From NCBI RefSeq assembly GCF_014050145.1, contig NZ_JACFYF010000001.1, positions 682,001 through 746,000 on the forward strand: a stretch of 64,000 bases of DNA. The letters are read 5' to 3'. Positions 9,492-18,794 of the stretch are shown in pieces. A model generated the notes under the pieces. That model did not search any database. It saw nothing but the letters and a program-made list of their open reading frames with translations, and was not told the DNA's origin. Every line of letters starts with the position of its first letter. Position 1 is the stretch's first letter. Source of the DNA: Vibrio marinisediminis. GTDB lineage: Bacteria; Pseudomonadota; Gammaproteobacteria; Enterobacterales; Vibrionaceae. The position numbers and the translations under genes are program-made.

Positions 9492-9802
9492 AATGTTCTG
9501 TTTACCTCGATAATTCGATAAGGCAGGGTTCGCTGAATTCCAAGTGCTCACACGCCTGCCAAATAATGACATGGGTGAAAGCACCTATTGCTCAAGTGAA
9601 CTCGGGTTTACTCGTTCGTGTTAGAATGGTTACACGCGTTCACTTGGCGACTCCTTGGACTCTCAAGTGAGGTGAATATACAAGCAATGGCATGGTGGGG
9701 CAATGCCTACCGCTATGGATGGCGTTGATTGACGCGCAAAGTGAGGGATGGCGATAAGAGTGTGGTATCTTTAGTGGATACACGACTCAGAAGAACCTAA
9801 TA
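9492..9802 (+). other. Gene-free stretch with a 9-bp inverted repeat
   Basis: 311 bp between the GNAT and NifW-like genes. It holds the inverted repeat CAAGTGAAC (9593-9601) / GTTCACTTG (9638-9646) with a 36-nt loop, and a third CAAGTGA just after at about 9664. No ORF or recognised RNA family is visible; it may hold divergent promoters. Confidence 0.4.
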
Positions 9803-10075
9803 ATGAGTAGCGATATTCAAAGCACGATTGCCAGCTTCACATCGATAGAACAAGCTTTGGACTATTTTGAGATTGGCTACGATAGCCAATTTATTAATCA
9901 GTACCGAATAGAGTTGGTGAAGCGTTTTAATGGCTATCTAATTTTAGAAAAGCCTCAAGACTGGTTTGCTGCGCGCCGCGCATTAAAAAATGCTTACTGC
10001 AAAATTCAGCGTTCGCGTTTAGATAAGACGACTCGACAAGCGTGTCGTGGCTGTACGACGTGTCAAAGAAGATAG
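9803..10075 (+). CDS. NifW-like protein with C-terminal CxxCxxC
   Basis: 90-residue protein resembling the nitrogenase-stabilising NifW family: the helix-rich core EQALDYFEIGYDSQFINQYR then ELVKRFNGYL matches the NifW pattern (FGVPYD...ILKRF), followed by a helix with AARRALKNAY. It ends in CRGCTTCQRR, a Cys-x2-Cys-x2-Cys cluster. NifW binds the MoFe protein under oxygen stress in diazotrophs, but no nif gene is in this window. The role here is therefore open; the cysteines may bind a metal or Fe-S centre. It is monocistronic. Confidence 0.7.
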   Translation: MSSDIQSTIASFTSIEQALDYFEIGYDSQFINQYRIELVKRFNGYLILEKPQDWFAARRALKNAYCKIQRSRLDKTTRQACRGCTTCQRR

Positions 10076-10118
10076 GTGTGGCAATAGCCTAAGCTAGAGC
10101 CACAAACCGAATTGGTAT

Positions 10119-10466
10119 TTACTTCTCAGCGGCAATCACTGAAATCTCAACCAACAATTCTTCACGCGCCATACTTGCTTCAACACAAGCGCGCGCTGGT
10201 GCGTGACCTTCAGGAACCCATGCATCCCAAACCGCGTTCATTTCAGCAAAGTCTTTCATGTCTTTGATGTAGATGGTTGCTGACAGCATATGCTCACGTG
10301 AGCTACCTGCTTGCTCAAGCAGAGTGTCAACCTTGTCTAGCATGGTTTGAGTTTGTTCAGTAATACCGGTGTTCGCATCAGCAGCAACTTGACCACATAA
10401 GTAGATAGTACCGTTGTGTTTTACGATACGGCTCATACGTTGTTTGGTTTCTTGACGTTCAATCAT
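10119..10466 (-). CDS. RidA-like protein (YoaB subfamily)
   Basis: 115 residues of the YjgF/YER057c/UK114 fold. It is close to E. coli Yoa[15 protein letters not shown], then [21 protein letters not shown] with the conserved Arg, and [10 protein letters not shown] with the terminal Glu. RidA members hydrolyse reactive enamine/imine intermediates from PLP enzymes; for the YoaB branch the natural substrate is not settled. It lies next to the PLP-dependent SpeA region, which fits an imine-quenching role, but it has its own promoter region and is separated from speB by a terminator. Confidence 0.9.
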   Translation of the reverse strand: MIERQETKQRMSRIVKHNGTIYLCGQVAADANTGITEQTQTMLDKVDTLLEQAGSSREHMLSATIYIKDMKDFAEMNAVWDAWVPEGHAPARACVEASMAREELLVEISVIAAEK

Positions 10467-10653
10467 TGTTAACTCTACTTCTTGATGGAGGTTATTCAGG
10501 CGGTAGGTTAATGAAATCCAAAATCTAATTCGAGTAGCTTATAGCGAAGAGGTGATCTCAACGTTGATATTGAAATTCCGACGTTGAATCAGATTGACAT
10601 GTTTACGACAAAATGCGCACACAAGCCGGAGTGATGTTGGATAGAAATAAAAA

Positions 10654-10692
10654 AGCCCGTCATCGAGAGCGGCTCAATGACGGGCTAAATTT
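10654..10692 (-). terminator. Terminator after speAB
   Basis: Perfect 10-bp stem AGCCCGTCAT / ATGACGGGCT (10654-10663, 10677-10686), with an A-rich flank that reads as a U run on the minus strand, 20 bp past the speB stop. Confidence 0.8.
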
Positions 10693-10705
10693 TGTGCGAA
10701 TTTGT

Positions 10706-11632
10706 TTATTCAGCAGACTTTTTAGATGCCCAAACGTACAGCAGTTCGAGTGCAACAGTGGCACCGGCAAGCGCTGTCATATCAGCATGGTCATAAGCGG
10801 GAGACACTTCAACCACATCCATACCCACCACATTCATACCTGCAAAACCGCGTAGGATTTTAAGTACTTTGTCTGAGTTCAAACCACCACAGACTGGTGT
10901 GCCAGTGCCTGGTGCGAAAGCGGGGTCTAAACAATCAATATCAAACGTTACGTAAACCGGTTTATCACCGACAATGCTGCGCACTTTTTCAACAATATCG
11001 TTTGCCGACATGTCGTTTGCTTCCATCGCATTGATAACGTTAAAACCGTGATCTTGCTGCTCATATTCGGTACGAATACCGATTTGCACGGAATGCTTAG
11101 GCGAGATCAGACCTTCTTTTGGCGCATGGTAGAACATGGTGCCATGGTCGTACGCACTGCCATTTGCATAAGTATCCGTGTGTGCGTCAAAGTGAATCAA
11201 CGCCATTTCACCGTGATGCTTAGCGTAAGCTCGTAGGATTGGCAGTGTGATGAAGTGATCACCACCTAGTGCCATCAGTGTTTTGCCATTTTTTAGTATT
11301 TCACCCGCCGCTTTTTCTAAACGGTAAGTAAAATCTTCTGCGTCACCACAGTCAAAGACGAGATCGCCAGCATCGATTACTTTAGCTCGGTCGAATACGT
11401 TGAAATCCCATGGGAATTTTTTTCCTTCCCATGCAAGGTTCACAGACGCACGACGAATTGCATCCGGTCCCATACGCGCACCAGGACGACCAGAAGTGGC
11501 CATATCTAGCGGCACACCCAGCACAACCACATCTGCATCACTGCCGATTGGGTTGCGTAGGTAAGGACGACGCATAAAACTCATCGAGTTCGAGTAAAGT
11601 GAATAATCAGTTTTGTTAAACAAATCATTCAT
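10706..11632 (-). CDS. speB: Agmatinase
   Basis: 308-residue ureohydrolase that converts agmatine to putrescine and urea. The binuclear Mn ligands are all present: [18 protein letters not shown] and [16 protein letters not shown]. The ATG abuts the TGA of speA with no intervening base (TGAATG), so translation is probably coupled. Together with SpeA it makes the arginine-to-putrescine route. Confidence 0.96.
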   Translation of the reverse strand: MNDLFNKTDYSLYSNSMSFMRRPYLRNPIGSDADVVVLGVPLDMATSGRPGARMGPDAIRRASVNLAWEGKKFPWDFNVFDRAKVIDAGDLVFDCGDAEDFTYRLEKAAGEILKNGKTLMALGGDHFITLPILRAYAKHHGEMALIHFDAHTDTYANGSAYDHGTMFYHAPKEGLISPKHSVQIGIRTEYEQQDHGFNVINAMEANDMSANDIVEKVRSIVGDKPVYVTFDIDCLDPAFAPGTGTPVCGGLNSDKVLKILRGFAGMNVVGMDVVEVSPAYDHADMTALAGATVALELLYVWASKKSAE

Positions 11633-13555
11633 TCAAAAATCCTCTAAGTAGGTGTACCCACACAGACCTTGTTCCAGTTCTTGCAGTACCTGTTGTTGTT
11701 CTTTTTGGTCAACCCGTTTGTTGACGAGCTCGCGATAATGCTCTCGAATGTTGTCTACGTCAATGTGTACGTAACGTAGCATGTCTTCAACAGAGTCGCC
11801 TTCATCGATTCGCTCAATAATGGCTTCACCTTGCTCGTTCACTGTTACTACAGCGCTGTGGGTGTCGCCAAACAGGTTGTGCATGTCACCAAGAATCTCT
11901 TGATAAGCGCCGACTAAGAAGAAGCCCATTAAGTATGGCTTGTCAGTGCTCCAAGCTGGAACAGGCAGCGTTGTTTCAATACCTTGACCTTCAACATACT
12001 GCTCAATGGCACCATCAGAGTCACAAGTGATATCAAGCATCACCGCGCGGCGATCTTCCAACTCGTCCAAGCCAGATAGAGGCAGAACAGGGAAAACTTG
12101 GTCAATACCCCATGCGTCAGGTAGTGACTGGAACAGTGAGAAGTTTACAAAGAACTTATCCGCTAAACGTTCGTTTAGCTCATCCAAAATTGGGCGGTGG
12201 AAACGGTTCTTGTTGCTCATTGCTCGGCTTAAGTCAAAGTAGATGCGTAGAGACATCTGCTCAGCCCATGCACGTTGCTGTAGGTTCAATACGCCGGTGG
12301 CAAACTGTGAGTGCACTTCAGCAAGGTCAGCTTGCGTATCGTTGTAGATTTCAATCAGTGCGCGAGCGTCGCTGCCATCAAGCAAGTTTTGCCAGTTGCG
12401 CCACATATTTTGCAATAGCGTTGGAGCATCGCTCTCTAGAGTCTCAATATTCTCTGGCTGATATGTCTCTGTACCGATAACGTTAGTGATCAGCATGGCA
12501 TGGTGCGCGGTTAATGAGCGACCTGATTCAGAGATAATAACAGGCATTGGTTGACCGTACGCTTGGCAAACGTCACCAACGGTACTCACGATATTGCGTG
12601 CATACTCAATCAAGCCATAGTTCATTGAGTTCGACGATTGGCTACGCGTACCGTCGTAATCCACGGCAAGACCACCGCCAATATCGAAGAAGTCGATTTT
12701 GGCGCCCATCTCACGCAGTTCGCAGTAGAAGCGCGCAGATTCATTGACACCATTTCGGATATCGCGAATGTTGGCCATTTGGGAACCAAGATGGAAATGC
12801 ACCAACTGCATCGCATCAAGTTGGTCTTCTTTCTTGAGGCGATCGATCACTGTGAGCACTTGTGATGCGGATAAACCGAACTTCGATTTTTCACCGCCAC
12901 TGGCTTGCCATTTTCCGGCACCTTGTGAGGCAAGGCGAATACGAAGACCTAAACGGGGTTTCACGCCAAGGCTTTTCGCTTCTTTTAATACCAGATCAAG
13001 CTCAGACAGTTTTTCGAGAACGATGAAGACTTTATGACCAAGCTTTTCACCGATCAGTGCAAGACGGATGTATTCACGGTCTTTGTATCCGTTACAGACG
13101 ATCACTGAACTCGCTTTTTGGGCCAGACCAAGTACCGCGAGTAGCTCGGGCTTACTGCCGGCTTCCAGGCCTAACTGCTTGGTTTCAAGGCTTGCTTGGC
13201 TGGCGAGGATCTCATCAACGACTTCTTTTTGCTGGTTTACTTTGATTGGATAAACCAACAAATATTTGTTCGGGTATTGGTACTCATCGATGGCTTGATT
13301 AAACGCATCACAAATTCCGTGCACACGTTGGTGCAGTATTTGAGGAAAGCGAACAAGCACAGGCAGGTTCAACTGCTTTTGTTCGAGTTGAGCAACAATG
13401 TTACTTAAAGGGATTTGGTGCGCTTTGTCATGGGTAGGGGATACATACACTTCACCTTGGTCATCGATGCCATAGAAACCTTGGCTCCAGTAGTGAACGT
13501 TGTAATCCGCGCGCACGCGGTCTAATTTGGATGTTTTTTCCACATCTATTCTCAC
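11633..13555 (-). CDS. speA: Biosynthetic arginine decarboxylase
   Basis: 640-residue PLP enzyme of fold III that decarboxylates arginine to agmatine. The PLP lysine lies in [11 protein letters not shown] (about residue 105), followed by [18 protein letters not shown] and [14 protein letters not shown]. The length is slightly shorter than E. coli SpeA (658). The start is a GTG at 13555 giving [10 protein letters not shown]; no good Shine-Dalgarno precedes it, the upstream minus-strand sequence being pyrimidine-rich, so initiation may be weak or controlled. A stable hairpin lies about 50 bp upstream in the leader. First gene of the speA-speB operon. Confidence 0.95.
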   Translation of the reverse strand: MRIDVEKTSKLDRVRADYNVHYWSQGFYGIDDQGEVYVSPTHDKAHQIPLSNIVAQLEQKQLNLPVLVRFPQILHQRVHGICDAFNQAIDEYQYPNKYLLVYPIKVNQQKEVVDEILASQASLETKQLGLEAGSKPELLAVLGLAQKASSVIVCNGYKDREYIRLALIGEKLGHKVFIVLEKLSELDLVLKEAKSLGVKPRLGLRIRLASQGAGKWQASGGEKSKFGLSASQVLTVIDRLKKEDQLDAMQLVHFHLGSQMANIRDIRNGVNESARFYCELREMGAKIDFFDIGGGLAVDYDGTRSQSSNSMNYGLIEYARNIVSTVGDVCQAYGQPMPVIISESGRSLTAHHAMLITNVIGTETYQPENIETLESDAPTLLQNMWRNWQNLLDGSDARALIEIYNDTQADLAEVHSQFATGVLNLQQRAWAEQMSLRIYFDLSRAMSNKNRFHRPILDELNERLADKFFVNFSLFQSLPDAWGIDQVFPVLPLSGLDELEDRRAVMLDITCDSDGAIEQYVEGQGIETTLPVPAWSTDKPYLMGFFLVGAYQEILGDMHNLFGDTHSAVVTVNEQGEAIIERIDEGDSVEDMLRYVHIDVDNIREHYRELVNKRVDQKEQQQVLQELEQGLCGYTYLEDF

Positions 13556-13836
13556 GAAAATAGAGAGAAGAAAATGAATCAGATTGAGCTGATATCACAC
13601 CTGACACGGGAACGTGTCCGCGCGCATTAACGGACAAATAGCACACAGAGTAAAACAAATAAATTTTGTTGTTTCGATTATGTTTTGTTGTTCAAAAAAC
13701 AATCAAAATCAGAAGGGTTTTTGGGGCATTAAATCAGCCCTTTCTAAGACTAGGACGGAAAGGCTGTTGAACAAAAAAGAGGTTTGAGTGACGGCTTGAA
13801 CGGGTAGGTAATTTATTGATAGAAGTAGCAAAAACA
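13556..13836 (-). promoter_or_regulatory. speA leader/promoter region with short hairpin
   Basis: About 280 bp without a gene. GACACG-GGAA-CGTGTC at 13603-13618 is a perfect 6-bp hairpin with a tetraloop, about 50 bp before the speA start and inside the likely leader. Farther up, 13660-13700 is very AT-rich with repeated TTGTT/AACAA tracts. Confidence 0.4.
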
Positions 13837-13866
13837 AAAACGCCCCCAAAGAGTAGGGGGCGTTTT
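13837..13866 (-). terminator. Terminator after maoP
   Basis: Perfect 11-bp stem AAAACGCCCCC / GGGGGCGTTTT (13837-13847, 13856-13866), 5 bp beyond the maoP stop. Confidence 0.85.
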
Positions 13867-13871
13867 AATGA

Positions 13872-14228
13872 TTAGTCTTCTTCAACTAAGCTAGAATCAT
13901 CAACGTAATCATCAGTTGCTTCCGGCTTGTTTCGACCGTTTAAGGTATGAAAACGTTTACGACCACGAGCTAACTGGACGTACTTTAGCCAAACGCGTTC
14001 TAGCTTGGTTTTTGCTTTACCTGGGTTCTCAATTACTTTGACGAAATGCTTCTCTTCAGCATTCTGCGGAGATAGTTCGCCATTCTCTAGACCAAGCATA
14101 GTGTCGCCGAAAATGGTTAGGATCTCTTCTTCTGCAAGAGTAAAGTCACCAGATTTAGCAAAACCACGTGGGAATTTAGTGTTGTCGTAAAAGCGTTTTT
14201 TGCCATGACGGAATTCAGTGTCAGACAT
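13872..14228 (-). CDS. maoP: Macrodomain Ori organisation protein MaoP (YifE, DUF413)
   Basis: 118-residue protein matching E. coli MaoP/YifE: RFYDNTKFPRGFAKSGDFT, then a central variable part, LERVWLKYV, and KRFHTLNG followed by an acidic tail. In E. coli MaoP acts with the maoS DNA site to organise the Ori macrodomain. As in E. coli it is divergent to hdfR. Start ATG 14228 is chosen because GAGG lies 9 bp upstream; the longer TTG start at 14243 is less likely. Confidence 0.92.
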   Translation of the reverse strand: MSDTEFRHGKKRFYDNTKFPRGFAKSGDFTLAEEEILTIFGDTMLGLENGELSPQNAEEKHFVKVIENPGKAKTKLERVWLKYVQLARGRKRFHTLNGRNKPEATDDYVDDSSLVEED

Positions 14229-14476
14229 TTCGATTAACCTCAAATGGTATGTTTTGGACGAAGACCAGTGCTATTGAGCCGCTAAATGCCAGTTCGCCCT
14301 AATCAGCATTGGTATATGGCGAAAATTAGGCGTAAAGTTGGAAAAAGAAAAACAAATTATTTCTATCGTTGCCATTAAATTATATTGTTAAATCCATGTA
14401 ACACTTTGCGCATTCTCCCTTTATTTGTGGTGGATTTCCCTGTTAATCTTGCAGCGCTATTTTCTGAGGTATAACA
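14229..14476. promoter_or_regulatory. maoP-hdfR divergent intergenic region
   Basis: 248 bp carrying both promoters. TTCGCC at about 14293 pairs with GGCGAA at about 14317, and CCTAAT pairs with ATTAGG just outside, giving overlapping alternative dyads. In E. coli the maoS site lies in this same intergenic position; a Vibrio version would be expected here, but I cannot identify it by sequence. Confidence 0.4.
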
Positions 14477-15358
14477 ATGGACGTAAAAGTCTTTAGAACG
14501 TTTTTAGAGTTGGCAAAAGTGCGCCATTTCGGTCGCGCTGCTGAAAATCTATATATAACCCAAGCTGCGGTAAGTGCACGAATCAAACAATTAGAAAGTC
14601 ATTTTGACACTCAGCTATTTATTCGTGACCGTAACAACATAAAACTCACTTCGGCTGGAGAGAGATTAGTTAGTTATGCCGAAGTCATGGTGACGACATT
14701 GCAGCAAGCAAAGCTTGAGCTCTCTCTTGAGAGCGGCAAAAAACTACAACTGACAATGGGTGGTACCCCTAACGTATGGGACGCATACCTACAAAACTGC
14801 TTGATTGCGACCACTGAAGCCTTTGATGGTTATGGTTTTATTGCTGAAGTGATGGGCAGAGAAGCGTTAATACGTAGTTTGCAAGAACGTACGCTAGACA
14901 TGTCGTTTGCTTTTGATCAGATTAAAGCGGATGAGCTTAACTGCAAAAAAGTGGCGGATGTAGTGCTGATGCTGGTATCGACAGAATTGCATTCTGTTGA
15001 GGATGTCTTTGCCGACAAGTACGTCTACGTAGATTGGGGGACGAAGTTTGTTTCTGAGCATGCTGAACGTCATGCAAAAATCCCGGCACCTTACTTAAGA
15101 ACGTCTACTGCGCGCATCGCGCTCGACTTTATTCTTGAGAAAGGCGGCAGTGCGTACTTACCAGCTTCATTGGTGGAACCATTCTTAGCGTCTGGTCAGC
15201 TACACAAAGTCGCTGGCGTAGAAGATTGGTGTCGTCCTATCTACTTGAGTTATCGCAAAGCGAGCAGCGCGGTAGATGCTATTAAACAAGTTGAAGAACT
15301 GGTAAAAAGTATCGACCCTGTAACGGCGTATAGCATTAAGCAAGCTGCAGAAGCGTAA
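14477..15358 (+). CDS. hdfR: LysR family regulator HdfR
   Basis: 293-residue LysR-type regulator. The N-terminal winged HTH (FLELAKVRHFGRAAENLYITQAAVSARIKQLE split across residues 7-40) is near identical in type to E. coli HdfR, which represses flhDC there. The C-terminal ~200 residues are the effector-binding domain. It starts 11 bp after TGAGGT. The divergent arrangement with maoP is the same as in E. coli and supports the name. Vibrio lacks flhDC-type flagellar control, so the target must differ. Confidence 0.9.
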   Translation: MDVKVFRTFLELAKVRHFGRAAENLYITQAAVSARIKQLESHFDTQLFIRDRNNIKLTSAGERLVSYAEVMVTTLQQAKLELSLESGKKLQLTMGGTPNVWDAYLQNCLIATTEAFDGYGFIAEVMGREALIRSLQERTLDMSFAFDQIKADELNCKKVADVVLMLVSTELHSVEDVFADKYVYVDWGTKFVSEHAERHAKIPAPYLRTSTARIALDFILEKGGSAYLPASLVEPFLASGQLHKVAGVEDWCRPIYLSYRKASSAVDAIKQVEELVKSIDPVTAYSIKQAAEA

Positions 15359-15386
15359 TCGAAACCGATACAAACTTAATACAAAT

Positions 15387-15418
15387 AAACCATCTCTAGT
15401 ATTTGAGGTGGTTTTTTT
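15387..15418 (+). terminator. Terminator after hdfR
   Basis: 10-bp stem AAACCATCTC / GAGGTGGTTT with one G-T wobble (15387-15396, 15405-15414), then a T run. Confidence 0.75.
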
Positions 15419-15544
15419 ATGCCTTCTTTATTTTACTGCGTGGTCTTTGAAACCATGGCTGATGAATAAAAAAACGGAATGGGCATGTGCCGCATTCCGT
15501 TAAGACTAAGGACTGAAATTTGAAAGCAGGGATTAGTCTAAAAA

Positions 15545-16123
15545 TTAAATCAGTTCAACCAGCTCTTTAAGTGCTTGATCTCGGCTAGTTTGTGCGGGTT
15601 CATCACCCATGTTAAGTGCTTCAGCGTAAACATAATTCACATCGGTAATGCCGATAAAACCAAGCATGGTGCTCACATAACTCTCAATCGAGTTACGAGG
15701 GCTATCTTTATGCATGCCGCCTCGAGTGGTCACCACCGTCACTTTTTTATTCTCAATCAAACCGACCGGACCATTTTCTGTGTAGGTAAAAGTTACGCCA
15801 GCGCGGGCGATAATATCGAACCAGTTTTTAAGCTGAGTCGGTACCATAAAGTTGTACATCGGTGCTGCAATGATGATTTGATCAGCGGCTTTTAGTTCAT
15901 CGATCAGTTGGTTAGACAGGTCAAGAATCGCCTTAAGTTCCGGCGCTAGGTCATCTCCATTACTACGCAGTGCAGTCGCCACATTCATATCCAAAACAGG
16001 GATAGGGTTGATGGCCAAATCACGTTCTATCAGGTTTGACTTCCCTGCTAAAGCAGCATCAATCAGTTGGTTAGATTGAGAATATTCGCCAAGAATGCTT
16101 GATTTAAGTACTAAGGTTGTCAT
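15545..16123 (-). CDS. azoR: FMN-dependent NADH-azoreductase
   Basis: 192 residues of the flavodoxin-like quinone/azo reductase family; E. coli AzoR has 201. Motifs: [15 protein letters not shown] (FMN phosphate loop), [17 protein letters not shown] and TTRGGMH. It reduces quinones and azo bonds by two electrons using NADH, protecting against thiol stress. Monocistronic; next to it lies a decayed efflux-pump locus, so it may once have been part of a drug or quinone resistance cluster. Confidence 0.94.
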   Translation of the reverse strand: MTTLVLKSSILGEYSQSNQLIDAALAGKSNLIERDLAINPIPVLDMNVATALRSNGDDLAPELKAILDLSNQLIDELKAADQIIIAAPMYNFMVPTQLKNWFDIIARAGVTFTYTENGPVGLIENKKVTVVTTRGGMHKDSPRNSIESYVSTMLGFIGITDVNYVYAEALNMGDEPAQTSRDQALKELVELI

Positions 16124-16211
16124 GTGGATGCTCCAAATTTTTGAACTTGTCGTTAATTTATGTAACGTAGTTTAAGTGACGATTGAACGTTAAAAAATCC
16201 GTTAGCTTAGA

Positions 16212-16251
16212 TGAAGGTATTCAAAAAATTTGAACAAGATGAATACCTTCA
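16212..16251. repeat. Perfect 12-bp inverted repeat between azoR and pump remnant
   Basis: TGAAGGTATTCA (16212-16223) and TGAATACCTTCA (16240-16251) with a 16-nt AT-rich loop. It lies between the stop of the RND remnant and the azoR start. It lacks a strong T run on either side, so it is as likely an operator dyad for azoR as a terminator. Confidence 0.55.
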
Positions 16252-16257
16252 CCAAAT

Positions 16258-16655
16258 CTAAGGTTTGTTTGTCGTAAAAAACAGTGCGTACAGAGCTGGA
16301 ATAACAAACAACATTCAGCTTCCCCCCACATTAATTGAAATATTACGGGCGTACTGACCGTCGAGTTGCGTGAGCAATTGGTTAGAGAGTTCGACAGGGC
16401 TCACACTATCGTCGCTGATTTGAGCTGTCACCGTCACCTCGCGCTCGCCATCGTAATGTTTAATTAGTCGAGGCGCTTCAATGTTTTCAACGGTAGCTAA
16501 GCGGCTAAGTGGTACATGTCTGCCATCAAGGGTGTAGATTTTTGTGGTATTGAGCGTTTTAAGCGCCCGAAAGTTCTTGTCCAAAATCAGACGTATATCG
16601 ACTTCTTGATCGCCAAGCCAAGTGGATGTCACCGTATCACCTTTAAACGCAACCA
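16258..16655 (-). pseudogene. Remnant of an RND efflux transporter (HAE/AcrB type)
   Basis: On the minus strand, residues reading GDTVTSTWLGDQEVDIRL...LDGRHVPLSRLATVE...YDGEREVTVTAQ are a porter-domain segment of an RND pump. The segment ends NVGGS, then an in-frame TGA at 16315, and the same frame continues LFVIPALYALFF, which is the last transmembrane helix of such pumps, to a stop at 16258. So at least the whole stretch between porter domain and last helix has been deleted and the upstream 5' part is gone. About 130 codons of a ~1000-codon gene remain. It cannot make a working pump. Confidence 0.8.
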
Positions 16656-17035
16656 GTGATTTGCAAGAGCGGCTCGTTGTGGGCGAAGAGCTGGATATCA
16701 GTACTTTTGAACGAAAAACCGCAGCAAACGTGACGCTAAATTCACATCTAGTTCCAGAGACTACTATCAATATGCCTCCGGCTGTATCGGCGATGATCTT
16801 AAACAATTTATTGAGCAATGCGGTGCGGTTTACTCAGCAAGGGCATATTGATGTGTCGGTTTCTACTAACACGATACGTATTGTCGATACTGGTGTGGAG
16901 TATTCCACTCAGACAGAATCGGAACATGGGCTCGGCTTACTGATTGTGGAGCGCTTGTGCAACGGCTACGGCTGGTCAGTCTCTATCGGTGATAATCCTC
17001 ACCGCACAGGTTGCTTGGTCGAGTTAACACGCTAA
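16656..17035 (+). pseudogene. Remnant of a sensor histidine kinase, C-terminal ATPase part
   Basis: The plus-strand frame from about 16656 reads the HATPase domain only: N-box NNLLSNAVRFTQQGHI, a degenerate G1 box (VDTGVEYS) and G2 HGLGLLIVERL, ending LVELTR. No HisKA, sensor or membrane segments precede it; the frame runs straight into the antisense of the RND remnant. The two fragments are therefore joined head to head by a deletion or inversion near 16650. The open frame starting at 16622 is a chimera and not a real gene. Confidence 0.78.
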
Positions 17036-17235
17036 AGGCTCATTAGGCTTTCAATAGACTCTTCAAGGGAGAGGTTTTTATACGAGCTGATCCCTTTGCC
17101 ATCTGTGGTATCAATAAACACACTCTCAATATTTGACGGACCATGGTATTCAATAATACCCAGAGATTGTTCAACGGTTTTACAAATGAGAGTTGATTCG
17201 TCGCTCAGCGTGATGGTGCAAGAATGTAAGTTCAT
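17032..17235 (-). CDS. Small conserved-looking hypothetical protein (67 aa)
   Basis: 67 residues starting MNLHSCTITLSDES; family unknown. The start is supported by AAAAGGAC, 8 bp before the ATG. The sequence is a compact beta-rich stretch (CTITLSDESTLICKT) followed by SNIESVFIDTTDG and a short C-terminal helix, with two cysteines and no signal peptide. Its stop overlaps the stop of the kinase remnant by 4 bp on the other strand, so the remnant's end has been kept. I cannot assign a function. Confidence 0.65.
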   Translation of the reverse strand: MNLHSCTITLSDESTLICKTVEQSLGIIEYHGPSNIESVFIDTTDGKGISSYKNLSLEESIESLMSL

Positions 17236-17438
17236 AGCCAACGTCCTTTTGTATGTTATGTTTTTCACTCTAATGTAGGGATCCATCCCCTAAACAAAGC
17301 TAGTCAACGTTTTTTCAATAAGCAATACGGTTTAGAAAATTTGACACAAACCTATTCTTTAGTATTAAGTTCCGAAAATGGCGAATATAACCTCCTAATC
17401 ACGTTACACTGAAGATAAGTATCGAGTAAGGAGGTGAT

Positions 17439-18794
17439 ATGTCACCGACACCTGAGCAGTATCAACTTGCTCGGCAGGCGCGGGATGCCCGTTTTGATGG
17501 GCGATTTTTTGTTGCCGTGAAGACCACTAAAATATTTTGCCGACCTATTTGCCCTGCCAACCTCCCAAAGGAGGAGAATGTCGAATATTTTACCGATGCA
17601 GCATTAGCCTTGCAGGCTGGTTATCGTCCATGTTTGCGTTGTCGCCCTGACAGTGCACCAAATTCTTGGGCGTGGCGAGGTACTCAAACCACCTATGAAC
17701 GGGCGATGAGGTTTATTGAGCAGGGGGAATTACAACGTACTTCACTCGTGCAGTTATCGGAACGTCTAGGAATTAGTGACCGTTATCTTCGTCAGTTGTT
17801 TGAAAAGAATTTAGGTATGTCACCTAAGCAGTACGATTTGTATCACAAGTTAATGTTTGCAAAACAGTTACTGCATTCTAGTAGCATGAGTATGACTGAT
17901 ATCGGTTTTGCAAGCGGCTTTAATAGTACTCGTCGCTTTAATGATGCTTTTAAAAAAGCGCTAAATTTAACCCCAAGTGAGCTTAAACGAGACGCGAGTA
18001 GTGTAATGAATCATCAACTTATTGAACTCAGCTACCGAGGTGGCTATGACTGGCAATACACACTCGATTTTTATCGTTTAAGATCGATAAAAGGGTTAGA
18101 GATCATCGATGACAATAGTTACCAAAGATATGTCTCGATTGATGATACTCAAGCGTGGTTTAAAGTTGTATTTGGAACTAAGCCAAATAAAGTCTTACTG
18201 GAGTTTGAGCTTGAGGATGTCTCACAACTGAAGAAGCTTGTTGTGCAAGTGAGAAGGATGTTCGACCTTGATGTGGATATTGAATTTGTTGAGCAGCATC
18301 TAGAAGCGATACAGCCTGGTGTAGTGATTCGCTCTGGGATTCGAATGCCGGGAGTATGGAGCGCATGGGAGGCTGGCGTGCGTGCAATATTAGGGCAGCA
18401 AGTCTCAATAAAAGCGGCGATAAATCAGCTCAATTTGCTCGTTTCGACACTGCAAGGCGAGAATGTCAGTCATTTCCCGACACCACAAGAGTTAGTCAAT
18501 ACTGATTTGAGCTTTTTGAAAATGCCGCAAAGTCGTAAAGAAACGCTGAGACGCTTTGCACAGTTGATCGCCTCAGAGCCTGAAGCGGACTTTGCGCAGT
18601 GGCTGGCGTTAAAAGGTATTGGTCCTTGGACTATTAACTATGCAGCGTTGCGTGGTCTCTCTGAACCAGACCGCTTTTTAGAGGGGGATTTGGTGGTGAA
18701 AAAAGCACGGCAACACTTTACTCAGTTGACGGCGCAAAATGTGTCGCCATTTGGCAGTTACGCCACTTTTCATTTATGGAGTCATGCGGGATGA
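17439..18794 (+). CDS. alkA: Ada-AlkA fusion: methylphosphotriester sensor and 3-methyladenine DNA glycosylase
   Basis: 451 residues with three parts. Residues 1-80 are the Ada N-terminal zinc domain with four Cys (FCRPICPA and PCLRCRPD). Residues ~85-190 are an AraC-type HTH (SERLGISDRYLRQLFEKNLG). Residues ~200-450 are AlkA, with an N-terminal domain then helix-hairpin-helix GIGPWTINYAALRG and the catalytic Asp in EGDLVVKKA. In Ada the first Cys takes a methyl group from DNA phosphotriesters and turns the protein into an activator, so this protein senses and repairs alkylation in one chain. A near-perfect AAGGAGGTGAT precedes the ATG. The ogt gene overlaps its stop. Confidence 0.95.
   Translation: MSPTPEQYQLARQARDARFDGRFFVAVKTTKIFCRPICPANLPKEENVEYFTDAALALQAGYRPCLRCRPDSAPNSWAWRGTQTTYERAMRFIEQGELQRTSLVQLSERLGISDRYLRQLFEKNLGMSPKQYDLYHKLMFAKQLLHSSSMSMTDIGFASGFNSTRRFNDAFKKALNLTPSELKRDASSVMNHQLIELSYRGGYDWQYTLDFYRLRSIKGLEIIDDNSYQRYVSIDDTQAWFKVVFGTKPNKVLLEFELEDVSQLKKLVVQVRRMFDLDVDIEFVEQHLEAIQPGVVIRSGIRMPGVWSAWEAGVRAILGQQVSIKAAINQLNLLVSTLQGENVSHFPTPQELVNTDLSFLKMPQSRKETLRRFAQLIASEPEADFAQWLALKGIGPWTINYAALRGLSEPDRFLEGDLVVKKARQHFTQLTAQNVSPFGSYATFHLWSHAG

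Noticed and set aside
12006-13408. Many plus-strand frames inside speA
   Set aside because: Antisense shadows of a long, GC-rich conserved gene; none has a ribosome binding site or recognisable product.
13603-13618. Arginine- or polyamine-sensing riboswitch in the speA leader
   Set aside because: Only one short hairpin is visible and no known riboswitch consensus fits.
16315-16818. 167-codon minus-strand frame as an intact gene
   Set aside because: Its N-terminal half is the antisense of the kinase remnant; only the C-terminal part is RND-like. It is a chimera across a rearrangement junction.
16622-17035. 137-codon plus-strand frame as an intact small kinase
   Set aside because: The first ~12 codons are the antisense of the RND remnant and there is no HisKA or sensor part.
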